A DNA stretch of 64,000 bases from Jaltomata sinuosa (lineage: Eukaryota; Streptophyta; Magnoliopsida; Solanales; Solanaceae): NCBI GenBank assembly GCA_003996215.1, contig QJPP01000316.1:1-64000 (forward strand), read 5' to 3'. The translations under genes and the position numbers were made by a program. Below the pieces are notes generated by a model, which saw only the letters and a list, made by a program, of their open reading frames with translations, did not search any database and had not been told where the DNA came from. The stretch's first letter is position 1. Each line of letters begins with the position of its first letter. Shown here piece by piece: positions 11,301-22,049 of the stretch.

Positions 11301-14300
11301 TTGAAAAGAGATAATCAATATGAAATATCATTTACAAGAAATTTTTTTCTACATTTATTAAAAAGTCAACTTTTAAGAAAACAGACAAATAACGTAAGGT
11401 CATATTTACCTTCCTTCAGAATCGTAGGCATCAGAATCACTGCCATGTTTGCCAAATTTGATATTTTTAATCACAATAGGAAACAGTGGATGGGGCCATT
11501 TTCCCTATGAACAAAACAAATAAATGAGGATTTAGATAGAAATTAAAAACAAAACTTTTTATATTTAAACTCGTATCTAGTTAAACTAAGATAAATTAAA
11601 TGATACATATAAAATATTTATTTATGTGTAAAAAATGATAAATCACACTGAGACTGAGGCACGATCCAAATTTCTATGAAGGCAGCAATAAGATTTTTTT
11701 CACAATGGGTGGAAAACTGATAGAGCAATGCCGCGTGGTATTTTAATGCATGTTATTCCCTTTGTTTTATACTATTTGATCCACGTTGGTCTAGCACGCC
11801 TTCTTAAAAAAGCTTTAATTAGAGTGTGTTTTACTAAACTAATTTTCTTAATGATAATTTAAATTTAAATTTGACATTTACTACTTTATGTAGTTATTTA
11901 ATACTAAAAATAATATGAAAAAAGTGATAATAAAACTTTTCTAATTTTCTAAAATAAACAAATAAAATGAAACATCTTACATTTGAAAAAAAAAGTCAAG
12001 TAAAATAAAACAAAGGTAGTATTAAAACTCAAGAAAAGAAAAGTTCTTTTTTGGTTTTCTTTTTTTTATTCCCAAAATTCAAATTCAAGATCTTATATTA
12101 AAAAAATAAAGACATTATTCATCCTGTCGTATTCAAATTAAAGCTAACCACAACTAGAATCGACAACTTATCCACCAATATGTTGACCTTTTTATTCTTT
12201 TTAATTTAGAATTAATTATTTTCATAATCAAGACAAAATTACACTTTAATATGCTAAGATGTATCAATTATAATTTTATATATATAAATACTATATATTG
12301 ACTCTTTTTATTTTTATTTACGTGTGTTTACATTTTTTTACATCTTGACATCCTTTAATAAAATTCTTAATTTCACCACTAGTCACATACTTTAATACTA
12401 ATAAAAAAAATACACTAATCATAATTATTAAAAAGAACTATATCATTAAAAAAAAGCTATTTTTCCACATAAAATATTCAGTTTCTGTTCTCACAAATGT
12501 TCTAATTAAATTGATAAAAAAAAAATAATACTAATATTTTCATACAAAAAAATTTAAAAAATTTCTACTATTTCAGTTAGGATCTACTTTTCATTGTGCA
12601 TTTTCTAATCGAACTGATTCGATAAAAAAAATTATATTCTATAACATAAATTTTTCATTAACTCACAATGAAAAAAATCTTTGTTTCTGACGGTCATAAA
12701 ATACTCCATGTTTGTCCATTGATACCCCCACCATCATATACTCTAGTAAGTAGTACTCAATTAATTAATTAATGTAACATGCCTAGTGGCCACTACACAT
12801 TAATAATTCCTACTATATATACAAATATGTTTACCGACAAGAGATTCTCCCTTTTTTTAGGATGGATCCAATGCTATAATTATGTTAAGTCTAATTGCTC
12901 GGATTGTTGTACTTTTTGATTATGATAAAAATATTTTATTGTCATTAACGAAGGATATAGAAGTTCGAAGAAAACAATAACAAAAGAATTCTCTTTAATG
13001 ATTTAAATTTTTGAATGAGATAATCACATACTTAAATATAATTTTATAGCAGACAAAATCTAAGATTCTCATTAATTCAAATCTCTCAGCTTAGCAACAT
13101 AATTAAATAAAAAATAAATATTATATAATTAAATAAATAAAAATATATGATTCGAGATTTGACTTACGGGTCGAGTCTTGCCACTTGTAACAACATGGAT
13201 GAGAACAGCAGCCAAAAGTGAACGAAAAACATTACGTCCCAATTTTCTAAAACCTATCAAATAATAAATCATAAAAAAGAAAATATGAAAGAAAAATAAT
13301 AATTAAAGTACCATAAAATTAGAGGAAAATATCAAATTTACTAAGTAAAAAATTAAATTAAGAAAAATGCAAACCTTGATATGTTTCCCAAGGGTATATA
13401 ATTCCATCTTTGTTGATATCAAAGAACATCACATGCTTTTGTAAAGGGGTCAACTCATCATGGTTTCCGATTTCTGCAACCACATACATAAATGTGTTAG
13501 GTCAAAATGTAAGTATAATTTCAAAAAAAATAAAAAAAAATATCTTCAGATTAAGGCGCAAATATGTCTGTCTTTCTTAAAGGAGATACAAGCAATGTAG
13601 TATTAATGTTGTGAAAATAGAATCATGAGCAAGGCTCAAATAAATGACTCTATTCAGATCTATCGCAAGGGTGATCGAGTCTAATTTCAAAAAATAAGAA
13701 ACTATATCTTCACATTAAGGCGCAAATATATCGTTGTTCTCAAAGAGATTCAAACATTAATGTAGTATCAATGTTGTAAGAATAGGATCATGAGCAAAGG
13801 GCAAAGTGTCAGTTTCCCTTGAGGTTCGACAGAATTCAATAGCTTTAGTTTTAAAAAAAATTACTTAAAAAATTAAAAATTTACTTAATATAAATCTCAT
13901 AAATTAATTAAACTCATTAATATCCCTCTGAATTCATGAGTTGGTGGATAATTTAGTGAAGTAATTATCTCGATCGGCAAAGAAAAAATATTTGCCATGA
14001 AATTCATTATTATTCTATCGCCAAATAAATCATAGCTAATATTAAAATGCTAATCCCCAATGATATGTGTGAATCTTCTTATAAAAATAGAAGAAAAAAT
14101 CAAGAACTTCGAGTCAATAAAGACAGGAAAAATTGACTCAAGAATCAATTTCATTCTGAGCTTTATTATAAAATTCGGACCTAATCATTAAGTAAGAAGT
14201 GATGAAAATAACGAAACTTGTGAGTGCAAAAAAAAATTCTATTGAAAAATGAATTTTAATGATCCACTGATCGAGATGGCGAAACACATCAAGGATTACT

Positions 14301-14469
14301 TCATATATTATGAGATATCGAGTATTCTACCTTGATCTATCGCTAAATAATTCATAGCTATTTTTTTTTATATCATTAATAATTCATTGTTAAATAAGAT
14401 TAGCAATAGATTATAGTGTGTGTGAGAAAGATACATACCATCAAGTTGAGTACTGCTGGAAGAACCCAT
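8336..14469 (-). CDS. Caleosin / peroxygenase, copy 1 (six exons)
   Basis: Coding exons on the minus strand: 14439-14469, 13375-13473, 13168-13253, 11410-11504, 9116-9241 and 8336-8489. All introns are GT-AG and the joined frame is 196 codons plus TAA. Caleosins bind calcium and heme, sit on lipid droplets or ER, and can act as peroxygenases that oxygenate unsaturated fatty acids. Seen here: an EF-hand loop 'DINKDGIIYPWE' (exon 2); the two conserved heme-region histidines in 'LQKHVMFFD' and 'GKHGSDSD'; a hydrophobic stretch 'FRSLLAAVLIHVV' (exon 3); and a proline knot 'PGKWPHPLFP' across the exon 3/4 joint. The N terminus is short ('MGSSSSTQLDE'), as in short caleosins of about 195 residues. 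The fourth intron (9242-11409) carries three transposons. The proline knot has His where Ser is usual. I am confident of family; enzyme activity is inferred. Confidence 0.93.
8490..9115 (-). other. Intron 5 of caleosin copy 1
   Basis: AT-rich intron between exons 5 and 6. It aligns in pieces with the matching intron of copy 2 (24869-25445), for example 'ttcaaatta(g/t)gacatgtt' and 'acacgtgataaaata'. No inserted element was recognised. Confidence 0.6.
9503..10658. mobile_element. MULE-like non-autonomous DNA transposon with 9-bp target duplication
   Basis: Inverted ends of about 190 bases: the left begins 'gagaaaatgacaaaaatg' and the right ends with its reverse complement, followed inward by matching 'aagttcaaa', 'agtcctttaag' and 'gttaac' blocks. 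The nine bases TAATGTTTT lie on both sides (9494-9502 and 10659-10667), the target-duplication length of Mutator-like elements. No transposase is encoded. It is in intron 4 of caleosin copy 1. Confidence 0.85.
9891..10398. mobile_element. CACTA-like insert nested in the MULE-like element
   Basis: The left end reads CACTACTAAAA and the right end TTTTTTAGTAGGGTG, inverted CACTA-type termini with one extra G on the right. Internal blocks 'gatggacggat' recur at about 9982 and 10142. No clear 3-bp duplication is seen, so either the ends are eroded or the boundaries are slightly off. Confidence 0.5.
10693..10831. mobile_element. CACTA-type MITE, eroded copy
   Basis: Starts CACTACTT and ends CTTCTAGTAGTG, with internal wording ('gtgagctgatttgataaaaa', 'gcacaaatttttcactggtt') shared with copies at 48891-49169 and 60482-60662. 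The flanking triplets differ, so the left end may be wrong. Confidence 0.55.
10842..11043. mobile_element. Tourist/Harbinger-type MITE with TTA duplication
   Basis: Perfect terminal inverted repeats GAGCCTGTTTGGAT ... ATCCAAACAGGCTC, 202 bases long and largely self-complementary ('ggcttattttaagc' pairs with 'cttaaaataagcc'). TTA lies on both sides, as expected for PIF/Harbinger-type insertion. Located in intron 4 of caleosin copy 1. Confidence 0.88.
12540..12695. mobile_element. CACTA-type MITE remnant
   Basis: Shares wording with the CACTA MITE copies ('tttctactatttcagt', 'gaactgattcgataaaaaaa', 'cataaatttttcatta') but has lost both ends. It lies in intron 3 of caleosin copy 1 (11505-13167), which is otherwise AT-rich spacer. 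Confidence 0.45.
13530..13810 (-). repeat. Duplicated segment in intron 1 of caleosin copy 1
   Basis: Two diverged direct copies about 160 bases apart share 'atatcttca(g/c)attaaggcgc', 'gtagtatYaatgttgt' and 'gaatcatgagcaaRg'-type blocks. The same pair is present in intron 1 of copy 2 (27540-27820), so the doubling predates the gene duplication. Confidence 0.7.
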
Positions 14470-14597
14470 TGAATCAAACTGCAAATACTTGGGGAAAAAA
14501 AACCTTTGTTGATTAATAAGAAGGAAAAAGAAAAGAGATATTAAGAAGATGAAGAAGAAAGATAAAGGGGAATTTCAATATCTTTGTTTTAATGGAG

Positions 14598-14605
14598 TAT
14601 AAATA
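14598..14605 (-). promoter_or_regulatory. Possible TATA box, caleosin copy 1
   Basis: TATTTATA on the minus strand about 130 bases upstream of the ATG. The same position in copy 2 reads TATATATA within aligned flanking sequence ending 'attgaaattccc', which supports a shared core promoter. Confidence 0.5.
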
Positions 14606-14636
14606 GAAAGTGAAGAATATATATAATATGTACTAC

Positions 14637-14887
14637 TTCCTCTCTGATCGTGTTTATTTGTTTATGTTTGACTCGATATATTTTAAAAAACTAATAAAAA
14701 AAGAAAATAATATTTTTTAATTTATTTTTACTTATCATATTTTATATATTAAAAATTAAATTATATTGTATAATTTTTAAATATTTAAAATTAAAATTTA
14801 AAATTTTAATTAATTTAATTTAAATTTAAAAATTAATTAATTTTTTTATTAGCAAAATATAATAAGTAAAAGTGAACGAAAGAACTA
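14637..14887. mobile_element. Stowaway-like MITE upstream of caleosin copy 1
   Basis: Starts 'cttcctctctgatcgtgttt' after TA and closes with the complementary 'aagtaaaagtgaacgaaaga', with AT-rich inverted subterminal blocks. The ends diverge from the Stowaway consensus. Confidence 0.6.
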
Positions 14888-15369
14888 ATATGTGAGAATC
14901 AAGTAAGAGAAACTTTTCTACCTAATTTTCGTGCACTAAAGAAGGAAAGAAGTTTGACTTCTATACATTTTTTTTTCTTTCCAAATTTAGAAATTAAAAT
15001 ATACTCCCTTGTCCCACCACATCACTCATCAAAATTAAATTATATAAGTTTTGATTAATATTATAAAATATATTTTTAATATATATTTTAGAGAAAAATT
15101 AATTTAATTTAATTTTCAAAAGAAAAAATAATATTCATTTTGAAACGAAAATTATTAATTAATCGATGAACTTATTTTTCTGACCTATTATTTGTTGATC
15201 GATCCGGCCGACGATATAATTAATGTGAACATTAATTGTATGGTTCTTCTAGAGTCAACAAAAGATATTTTAAATTGTAGAGTAGTTAGTAATGACAATG
15301 GCCCATTCCTTTTTTTGGTGAAGAAATAATATTTCCTGGTTTTTTTAGTTTTCATATTTTTTTTTAGAG

Positions 15370-15587
15370 TCAAATAATATAAAGTTTGACTAATATTTTA
15401 ATAAGTATTTTTTTTATCATATTGATATGAGAAAAATTATAATTTATAGTACTTTTGGTATAATTTTTGAATATATAAATTTAAAATTTAAAATAATAAA
15501 TTAATCTAATTTAATTGCGCTTTAAAAATTAGTCAAATTAACTCTCGAAAAGCGTAATATCACAACTAAAAAGGAACAGAAGGAGTA
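15370..15587. mobile_element. Stowaway-like MITE, family B (degenerate)
   Basis: In reverse orientation it matches 53842-54098: 'aaactttga', 'atatgagaaaaa', 'taatttaattg' and 'aactctcgaaa(a/g)' blocks, ending 'ggaacagaaggag' before TA. The left end is eroded. Confidence 0.6.
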
Positions 15588-15589
15588 TA

Positions 15590-15828
15590 TTCTTCTAGTT
15601 CATTTTTACTTGTTTATTATTTCAAAAATAAATTTTTATTTTACTTATTCTTTTTAATATATTAAAAAAAAAAATTTATCATTAATTATTTATTTTTTAG
15701 ATTATTTTTCAAGATGTAATATCAAATATCAATTAATAAGAATAGTGTGATAAAATAATTATATTAATTATAACTTTTTTAATAAATATGTCAAGTTAAA
15801 ATGTGATAAATAAAAACAAACCGAGGGA
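15590..15828. mobile_element. Stowaway-like MITE adjoining the previous one
   Basis: Follows the previous element directly at a TA. It begins 'ttcttctagttcatttttac' and ends 'ataaaaacaaaccgagggag' before TA. The TIRs are imperfect. Confidence 0.55.
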
Positions 15829-16249
15829 GTAAATTATTAGCAATGTGAACTATTTTTTGGGTTGTATGGGTATGACACACCACAAAAATCTCTCAATTAT
15901 TGGACTTTGTGAAATCTTATCGTTGAAAAAAGAATTAGTCAAAACAAATTCAAAAAGATGTGGCAAGCAGCCATCTTGCCACCTCTCATTTTAAGACACG
16001 TTTGTGTACGTGTATAATAAAATTTTAAAATATAAATATATATAAAAAGATTAAAAAACAGTATACCATAATATTTTTGAATAACATATTATTATTTGCT
16101 TTAAAATAATGAATTAAGGGGTCGTCTGATATATAAAATAGGATAGTAGGGATATCCTATAAGATTATTTTATTATATTTTTATATAAAATAATAAATTC
16201 ATATTTTAATATAAATAAAAGAATTTTTAAAATTAATTAATATATTATA

Positions 16250-19093
16250 GGGTCTTGGAACATAGGGACTTTATCCGGAAAGTCTATAGAGCTAGTGAAG
16301 GTTCTAAGGAAGAGGAGGATTAGCATAGCGTGTGTCCAGGAGACTAAATGGGTGGGCACTAAGGCGCGAGAGGTAGACGGGTATAAGTTGTGGTACTCAG
16401 GAGGTGTGAGGAATAAGAATGGGGTAGGTATCCTAGTGGATGAGGAGTTGAGAGAGCAAGTGGTGGAGGTTAGGAGGGTCAACGATAGGTTGATGACAAT
16501 TAAGTTAGTCCTTGGAGGGTCTACTTTGAACATTATTAGTGCGTACGCACCACAAGCGGGCTTAGATGAGGAGGAGAAGAAACGCTTTTGGGAGGTTTTG
16601 GACGAGGTAGTGGGAGGTTTGCTTGATACTGAGAAGCTTTTCATTGGAGGAGATTTCAATGGGCACATCGGGGCATCTTCGAGGGGTTATGACGATGTGC
16701 ATGGAGGCTTTGGTTTCGGGGATAGGAATGAAGGGGGTGCCGCACTCTTGGATTTCGCTAGAGCCTTTGGGTTGAGAGTAGCTAACTCTAGTTTCCCGAA
16801 GAAAGAGGAGCACTTGGTTTCCTTCCGTAGTTCGGTGGCCAAGACTCAGATAGACTTTTTGCTCCTTAGGACAGGTGATAAAGGTCTTTGTAAAGACTGT
16901 AAGGTTATCCCAAGTGAGAATCTTTCGACCCAACATAGACTCTTAGTGATGGATTTAGAGATCATGAAGGAGAAAAAGAAGCGGATTGTGGATGACCGGC
17001 CTAGGATTAAATGGGGTAGCCTGACTATGGCCAGTGCACTGGAAATAGGGGAGAAGCTGTTGACTAGGGGGGCTTGGGGGAGTAGTGGGGATGTGGATAA
17101 TATGTGGGATACGACCGCTAGTTGCATAAGGGAGACGGCTAGAGAGGTGTTGGGCGTCTCGAGAGGTCGTTCTGGCAAGCATCGAGGGGACTGGTGGTGG
17201 AATGGAGAAGTAAAAAGAAAGGTGGAGGCAAAAAAGGGGTCATATGCGAAGTTGGTAGAGAGTAAGGATGAGGAGGAGAGGCGAAGGAATAGGGAGGCGT
17301 ATAAGATAGCTAGGAAGGAGGCTAAGTTAGCGGTAACGGCAGCTAAAACGGCGGCCTTTGAAAGCTTATACGCGGCTTTAGAGGATAAGGGTGGGGATAG
17401 GAAGTTATACAGGTTAGCAAAGGCTAGAGAGAGGAGGACTCAGGACCTTGACCAAGTGAAGTGCATCAAGGACGAAGATGGCAAAATACTAGTAGATGAG
17501 GTACTCATTAGGAGGAGATGACAGTCTTACTTCCATGGACTCTTGAATGAAGAGGGGGACAAAAACTTTGTGCTGGGAGATTTGGCACACTCAGAGAGGC
17601 GTCGTGACTATGATTATTGTAGCCGTATAAAGGTTGAAGAGGTTAAGATTGCGATTCGTAAGATGCGAAGGGGTAGGGCGACGGGGCCTGATGAGATTCC
17701 CGTTGATTTTTGGAAGAGCTCGGGTGAGACAGGTGTGAAGTGGCTAACCGAGTTGTTTGATGGTATTTTTAGAACGGCAAAGATGCCTGAAGCTTGGAGA
17801 TGGAGCACGATGATTCCTTTGTACAAGAACAAGGGTGATATTCAGAGTTGCAACAACTATAGGGGTATCAAATTGCTAAGCCACACTATGAAGGTCTGGG
17901 AGAGGGTGGTGGAGTTGAGGTTGAGACAGATCGTGCCTATTTCAGAGAACCAGTTCGGCTTTATGCCAGGACGCTCGACTACAGAAGCTATTCATCTCCT
18001 TAGAAGACTGGTGGAGCAGTACAGGGAAAGGAAGAAGGACTTGCACATGGTGTTCATCGATCTAGAAAAGGCGTATGATAAAGTCCCTAGGGAGGTCCTT
18101 TGGAGGTGCTTGGAGGCTCGAGGTGTACCCGTGGCGTACACCAGATCAATTAAGGACATGTATGAGAGGGCCAAGACTCGCGTTAGAACTGTGGGAGGAG
18201 ATTCGGAGCACTTTCCCGTGTTAATGGGGTTGCACCAGGGATCGACCCTTAGCCCGTTTCTATTTGCCTTGGTAATGGATGTATTGACGCGGCAAATACA
18301 AGGTGAGGTGCCATGGTGCATGTTATTTGCGGATGATGTAGTTTTGGTGGACGAGACTCGCGGAGGAGTTAATGCTAAGTTGGAGGTTTGGAGACAGACC
18401 CTCGAGTCGAAGGGGTTTAGGTTGAGCAGGACCAAGACTGAATATATGGAGTGCAAGTTCAGTGAGGCCACTCAGTATGATGACGTAGAAGTGAAGCTGG
18501 ATACACAGGTCATCCAAAAGAAAGGGAGTTTCAAGTATCTTGGGTCTATTATCCAAGGAAATGGAGAGATTGATGAGGATGTCACCCATCGTATTGGTGT
18601 TGGGTGGATGAAATGGAGGCTCGCATCTGGAGTCTTGTGCGATAAGAAGGTGCCTACTAAACTTAAAGGCAAATTCTACAGAGTGGTGGTTCGACCAGCT
18701 TTGTTGTATGGAGTTGAGTGTTGGCCAGTAAAGAACTCTCATATTCAAAAGATGAAGGTGGCGGAGATGAGGATGTTGCGATGGATGTGCGGGTTTACTA
18801 GGAGAGATAGGATTAGGAATGAGGATATCCGAGATAAGGTGGGTGTGGCGTCGGTGGAAGATAAGATGCGGGAAGCGAGGTTGAGATGGTTCGGACATGT
18901 GAGGAGGAGAGGCACGGATGCTCCAGTGCGGAGGTGTGAGAGGTTGGCTATGGATGGTTACAGGAGAGGACGAGGTAGACCGAAAAAGTATTGGGGAGAG
19001 GTGATTCGACAGGACATGGCGCAGTTGCAGCTTACCGAGGACATGACCCTAGATAGGAAGGTGTGGAGGACGCGGATTAGGGTAGAAGAGTAG
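16250..19093 (+). pseudogene. RTE LINE endonuclease-reverse transcriptase, one in-frame stop
   Basis: One frame of 948 codons runs from the 5' truncation to TAG at 19091-19093, broken only by TGA at 17519-17521. The AP-type endonuclease comes first, with 'CVQETKW', 'ISAYAPQAG', 'GGDFNGHIG', 'KTQIDFLLL' and 'TQHRLLVMD'. The reverse transcriptase follows from about 17640, with 'NNYRGIKLLS', 'NQFGFMPGRSTTEAI', 'FIDLEKAYDKVPRE', 'GLHQGSTLSPFLFALVMD' and the catalytic 'LFADDVVLV'. The C-terminal 'AECWP/VECWPVKNSHIQKMKV' and 'RLRWFGHVRR' blocks are typical of plant RTE elements. No RNase H is seen. The stop lies between the two domains, so this copy cannot make the full protein by normal reading. 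No start codon of its own remains upstream of the truncation point. Confidence 0.92.
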
Positions 19094-19476
19094 TAGGTAG
19101 AAGTGTGTGTAGGCTAGTAGGTAGGAGTGTTTTTCCTTATTGTCCCGACTAGTAATCGTAGTGTTACGCTTATAGTTTCTTGTTCTTGGATTCCTCGTGG
19201 TAGTATTTTGTGGCAGTGCTCTGTTTCTGTCTGTTGTTTGTTACTACATATTACTTCGTATCGTCTCTTGTAGTTTTATCTTGTGCTTTTATTTGTATTT
19301 TTATCCTGTATTATTGTTACGTTTTTTTAGCCTATTTTTAGACTGTTTTGTCTTGAGCCGGGGGTCTATCGGAAACAGCCTCTCTACCTCACCTCTGAGG
19401 TAGTGGTATGGACTGCGTACACTCTACCCTCCCCAGACCCCACGCTGTGGGAATACACTGGGTATGTTGTTGTTTG
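16250..19476 (+). mobile_element. RTE-type LINE retrotransposon, nearly full length
   Basis: Endonuclease-reverse transcriptase element of about 3.2 kb. TATATTATA flanks it on both sides (16241-16249 and 19477-19485) as a 9-bp target-site duplication. It is truncated at the 5' end, just where the endonuclease domain begins, and ends in a short TTG-type tail ('gtatgttgttgttt'). The 3' untranslated part (19094-19476) recurs in truncated copies elsewhere in the window. High GC compared with the surroundings fits a recent insertion. Confidence 0.93.
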
Positions 19477-20034
19477 TATATTATATTAAATATAAAATAA
19501 AATTAATTTCAAACTTTATCTCGAGATTATTCTTCTTTATATGGTGTACTAAACAACGCCCGAGAGAAACCAGCTTATGAATAACTAGTATCCACTGGAT
19601 GTTTTATAGTTTATTCTTTTTGTCAAGTTGAAGGTATTAGGCATGTCCCCAACTTGGCATAAAATTTTGACAAGTAACAATTCATGATTTGATTTAGAGG
19701 TGTCAAATGAATGGATTATTTGAATAGGTCAAGATGTGTTAAGTTAATAAAAGGGTCAATATTCAACTTGTTCAAAGTTTGCTTGAATTAAAAATATGGT
19801 TGAAATTATGGGTCATGATTCAACCTATCCAAAATGATCCTAACTTCTCTTTTCTTATATTTAGCTTTTGTTTAGCTATGGATTTTAAAGTTAAAATTTA
19901 AAATTTAAATATTTGATTTTTGAGTTTTGATTTTGAAATTTTAAATTGTGATTGAACATATATTTTACTTGAAATAAATTTAAAGTTTTATGAATGGATA
20001 ATATGAGCTAGTTTTTGAAAAATTGAAAATATGT

Positions 20035-21545
20035 GAAGAAAATATGTAAGTTTGACGACAGATCCTGAAATCTAAAGGGTTCAGATTGAGCAGGATTAAG
20101 AGAGACTTGGAGTGTAAGTTAAGTGATGTACTTATGAGACATATATGATAATAAAGATTGTGACACAAGTCATCCCAAGAGATTTTTTAAGTATTTTGAG
20201 TCAATTATATTATACAAGGAATAAAATTGGGGAGATTGACGATGATGTTACACATCGTATTGAAGCGGGTGGATGAAATGGAGGCTTGCATCTAGTGTTT
20301 TGTTTGATAAAAATGTGCCACCAAAACTTAAAAGTAAGTTTTATAAAGTGACTTTTAGACCAATTATGTTATATGAGGCGGAGTGTTGGCCAGTCAAAAA
20401 TTCACATATCCGAAAAATGCAAGTAGCGAAGATGAGGATGTTCATGAGGGCATACTAGCTAGCTAGGAAAGATACGATTAGGAACGATGATCATTCAGGA
20501 CAAGTTGGGAGTGGCCTCAGTGGTGGACAAGAGGAGGGAGGCAAAACTAAGATGGTTCAGGCATGTGACGAGGAGATGCATAAATGCCTCAATGAGGAGA
20601 TGCAAGAGGTTCACTATATATGGTGGGTCCTAGGAGACATAGAAATAGCTAGGCCGAAGAAGTATTGATGAGAGGTGATTAGACAGGATATGACATACAT
20701 GCAGCTTATCGAGCACATAACCCAAGATACGAGGAGTATAGAGGTCGAGGATTAGGGTAGAAAGTGTTAGGGTTTGCCCTGAATTTTCTTCTTTATCTGT
20801 ATTATACTATAATTATGTTTTACTTCAAAAAAGTTTTCTTGGTGGAAAAGGTTTCCTTGTAGGAAAAAAACTCTTCTATAATTGGTTAACTATTTCTTAG
20901 AAGAGAAGTTTTGGATTTCTATAAATAGAAGATCTTTAATTCTCAAACATAACACAATAGCATCCACAATGTAGTCGTTTAGAGAGTTTTGTTTAGGGGG
21001 AGATTATTCTTCCAAAAAGTCTTATGTTTTTTAAATTTTAGTTTTTAATATGTAGGTCACTTGACCAAACCATATTAATATATAATGCTTTTTAGACTTT
21101 TAGTATAGTTTTTCTTTGTCATCTGATTTATCATTATCAAGGTTTGCAATTATTAGCTTCTGCATGACGCCTTCTCGATTTCGATCCCAACAGAAAGTTA
21201 GTAGGTAGTTGAGCATTGTTTAGTTTCTCTTATCAGTATTGGTATTAGTATTCTCCTACTATCGTATTCTTCGACTTAACTATTACATATTATTTTCTTT
21301 ATGTTATCGTGGTATTTTTTTGTTGTTACTGTTCTTTTTATTATTATTTTCTAAATTTTCTTTTAAAATCATCCTCCCTATATGGTTTTTTCACTATTGT
21401 ATTTCTTTTTTTTACTGATTTGGATATGCTTTGCTTGAACTGAGGATTTTTCGAAAACAACTTCTCTATCCGAACAAGATAAGATAAAGTTGCATACACA
21501 CCACTCTCTCTAAACTCCACTTGTAAAATTATACTAGTATGTCAT
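20035..21545 (+). pseudogene. Old, decayed RTE LINE 3' fragment, split by a solo LTR
   Basis: From about 20050 the DNA matches the C-terminal third of the RTE reverse transcriptase region, with many frameshifts: 'KWRLASSVLFDKNVPPKLK' and 'ECWPVKNSHIRKMQVAKMRM' are readable at 20275-20445. After the interruption at 20765-21192 the 3' untranslated part resumes ('gtaggtagt', 'gaactgaggat', 'ctctctaaactccact', 'actagtatgtc'). It is far more diverged than the LINE at 16250. Confidence 0.85.
20765..21192. mobile_element. Solo LTR, 428 bp, with 5-bp duplication GAAAG
   Basis: Begins TGTTAGGG and ends CCCAACA, with GAAAG on each side (20760-20764 and 21193-21197). A TATA-like 'ctataaatagaag' lies inside near 20919, as in LTR promoters read on the + strand. 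No internal retroelement region is present, so this is the scar of LTR-LTR recombination. Superfamily is not certain; Copia or Gypsy are both possible. Confidence 0.85.
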
Positions 21546-22049
21546 TTTCTTTGAAATACCTAACTTGTTGGAAGAAAAAAAACACTTTCTGATAATAACT
21601 ATTTCATGTCGTTGGTGTTGTAACTACTTTATGTACTTGGAGAAGGATTAATTCCTTTTAATTTCTACAAGTTTTGATTGTTAATTTCAGTCAAATGGGG
21701 AAATTGTCCTTTTCTTTGCAAGTTGAAATTATCATTTGTGCTATAGAAACTAGTATACCATTAAAAAAATATATTAACAAAATGAACGTACGTAATGAAA
21801 AAGAGTATTTAGCGGCTCGTGATAACAAAAAGTTATATAGGGGTTATATATTGACTCGACGGGTTACATTATTTGATCTATTAAGACTCGATTGTTTGAT
21901 GGGTCATTTTGAATTCAATTCTTTAGGTCAATTCAATGAATGAGTCATTGATCCAATCCGTATAAACATTAAACAAGTTGAGGTTAATTTTACCGCCTTT
22001 GAATTTGATCCTTATAGTGGACGTATATTTTTATGTTGGGGCTCATTAT

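Larger units (their letters stand above)
16118..19562. mobile_element. MITE split by an RTE LINE insertion
   Basis: The left part 16118-16249 begins 'ggggtcgtctgat' and continues 'aggatagtagggatatccta'. The right part after the LINE ends 'gtactaaacaacgccc' at 19562, an inverted match to the start. The intact MITE at 41028-41180 has the same 'agggatatccca' block and the same kind of end. The LINE and its 9-bp duplication lie inside. End similarity is only moderate. Confidence 0.5.

Noticed and set aside
16237..18898. Minus-strand frames of 66-191 codons opposite the LINE
   Set aside because: They are antisense shadows of the long RTE frame; no motif is recognised.
21674..21943. 89-codon frame on the + strand
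   Set aside because: No recognised domain. The DNA shares repeat-like wording with 19690-19830, and the frame looks accidental.
19690..22010. A hAT element enclosing the old LINE fragment
   Set aside because: A possible left end 'agaggtgtcaaatgaatgg' was seen near 19696, but no matching right end or target duplication could be placed.
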